From Planctomycetaceae bacterium (GTDB taxonomy: Bacteria; Planctomycetota; Planctomycetia; Pirellulales; Pirellulaceae), in contig PADE01000154.1 of assembly GCA_002702965.1 (NCBI GenBank), positions 8,371 through 16,422 of the forward strand: a stretch of 8,052 nucleotides of DNA. The letters run 5' to 3'. The number at the start of each line of letters is the position of its first letter. The first letter of the stretch is position 1. The notes beneath the pieces were generated by a model that saw nothing but the letters and a program-made list of their open reading frames with translations, was not told the DNA's origin and ran no database searches. Positions 7,166-8,052 of this stretch are shown piece by piece. The position numbers were made by a program, and so were the translations under genes.

Positions 7166-7381
7166 TGCCAACCCGAAGTGAGACCGTTATTCTGCCATCA
7201 CTGAACCGATCTTTCCATCGCTGCTCCCCGCGGCGGAATCGGTTGTCGACCGCGAAGGGGTTCCCCAGACCGGCCGGCGCGATGTCTAGCGAGACGAACG
7301 TCTGGCCCCAAACGCGCAGTCTGGCATTCGATCAACGCGGCGGAGACCGCCCCTAACCACCAGCGGTGCCGATCAACATCC

Positions 7382-7398
7382 GGGGGCACGCGACCCCC
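7382..7398 (-). terminator. GC hairpin downstream of the DUF1552 gene (weak candidate)
   Basis: GGGGG (7382-7386) and CCCCC (7394-7398) can pair around a 7-base loop, about 32 bases past the stop of the DUF1552 gene in its direction of transcription. The place fits a terminator, but the stem is short and no U-run follows. Confidence 0.25.
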
Positions 7399-7429
7399 TC
7401 CCTCACAGCGAGCGTGGCGGGCGGATGAT

Positions 7430-8052
7430 TTAGATTTCGGCTAGCCGCGTTGTCGCGTCTCCGAACGCATCGAGCTTCAGGCCCATTCGGTCCATGATCG
7501 ATAGGTACAGGCTACACAAACGGCGGTCCTCGTCGTCGCGGTCCCGGTAATCGAGAACGCGGCCGGTCTCCAACGTTCCACCCAGCCCGCCGACCGTAAT
7601 GACCGGAACTTTGGTGCTGTCGTGGGCCTGTCCGGACCACATGTTGTTCACGAAATACAGCAGGCTATTGTCGAGCACCGTACTGTCCCCCTCGGGCATT
7701 TTGTGGAGCTTTTGCGCGAGGTAGGCCAGTTGCTGCACGTAGTACGTACAGACCCGTTCGTAGGAGATGTCAGTATCCTTGTGCGACGCGTAGTGATGCG
7801 AAACGCGCACGTCGAGGAACGGATAGACCAGACCGGAGATATCGCGGCACAGCAACAACGTGCCGATCCGCGTCTTGTCGGTCTGAAATGCCATCGCGAT
7901 AATGTCGCACATCAATTTCATGTGTTCGCGAATATCCTCCGGCATGCCGTTGTCGGGGCGCTCCATCGAGAAGATGGGCTTCCCCTTGTCGCGGGCGCGG
8001 TCCTCGGCCCGGTCCTTTAAGGCGCGCATGCGCTCGACCCGCTTTTCCACAT
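7430..8052 (-). CDS. DUF1552 family protein, C-terminal part (5' end outside the window)
   Basis: About 207 residues are visible, ending at a TAA (7432-7430). The frame is open to the right edge. The first possible start there (GTG at 8050) sits in the family segment read here as VEKRVERM, so the gene is truncated by the window rather than complete; relatives are usually 400-plus residues. Family features are the MCDIIAMAFQTDKTRIGTLL helix/strand, the His-rich SHHYASHK, a helix YYVQQLAYLAQKL, MPEGDSTVLDNSLLYFVNNM, the Gly-rich VGGLGG, and the end SLYLSIMDRMGLKLDAFGD. The biochemical role of DUF1552 is not established. In PVC bacteria these genes commonly lie just downstream of a gene for a DUF1592-type c-type cytochrome protein, so such a partner might be found beyond the right edge; that is inference. 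The gene shares its strand with the long dehydrogenase-cytochrome gene, but the 369-bp gap argues against tight coupling. Confidence 0.88.
   Translation of the reverse strand, partial: VEKRVERMRALKDRAEDRARDKGKPIFSMERPDNGMPEDIREHMKLMCDIIAMAFQTDKTRIGTLLLCRDISGLVYPFLDVRVSHHYASHKDTDISYERVCTYYVQQLAYLAQKLHKMPEGDSTVLDNSLLYFVNNMWSGQAHDSTKVPVITVGGLGGTLETGRVLDYRDRDDEDRRLCSLYLSIMDRMGLKLDAFGDATTRLAEI

Larger units (their letters stand above)
7061..7429. other. Intergenic region with no convincing gene
   Basis: This 369-bp gap lies between two minus-strand genes. Open frames in it (for example 7081-7356 plus and 7198-7389 minus) lack ribosome binding sites and recognisable protein features. It should contain the promoter of the long gene on the minus strand. 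I found a TTGGCA box (7166-7171, minus) but no acceptable -10 box at the right distance, so no promoter is called. It holds two inverted repeats, listed separately, and the palindrome CCACGTGG at 7118-7125. Confidence 0.6.

Noticed and set aside
7166..7171. TTGGCA as a -35 box on the minus strand
   Set aside because: No -10-like hexamer lies 16-18 bases downstream; that position reads AACCCC.
7081..7356. 91-residue open frame in the intergenic region
   Set aside because: There is no Shine-Dalgarno box, the composition is Arg/Ser-rich, and no family is recognisable.

Overview
The window looks like chromosomal DNA of a planctomycete (Pirellula-like), or less likely another PVC-superphylum bacterium such as a verrucomicrobium. 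The DNA is GC-rich. The gene families are ones strongly expanded in that group: secreted sulfatases, a giant dehydrogenase/HEAT/cytochrome c protein of the PVC type, and a DUF1552 protein. No RNA gene, mobile element, CRISPR array or phage gene was seen.

Layout: (1) positions 1-281, plus strand, the 3' end of a sulfatase-like gene whose body lies outside the window. (2) 339-1871, plus strand, a complete secreted sulfatase with a formylglycine-type CSPTR active site. (3) 1904-7060, minus strand, convergent with the sulfatase across a 32-bp gap: one very long exported protein. It carries, in order, a NodB-like polysaccharide deacetylase domain, VCBS/FG-GAP-type calcium-loop repeats, a PVC-type membrane-bound dehydrogenase domain, HEAT-like helices, a CxxCH heme domain and a C-terminal carbohydrate-binding-like beta-sandwich. 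(4) 7061-7429, a gap without a convincing gene, holding two hairpin-capable inverted repeats and a short palindrome. (5) 7430-8052, minus strand, the C-terminal part of a DUF1552 protein that runs off the right edge.

Taken together, the two sulfatases and the multidomain protein fit degradation of a sulfated and probably acetylated polysaccharide outside the cytoplasm. The sulfatases would remove sulfate esters, the NodB domain acyl groups, and the dehydrogenase/cytochrome part would oxidise a sugar or alcohol and pass the electrons on. This substrate-level picture is inferred from domain content and gene proximity; nothing in the sequence names the glycan. The most notable object is the roughly 1,720-residue fusion, which puts hydrolytic, redox and probable binding modules in one polypeptide.
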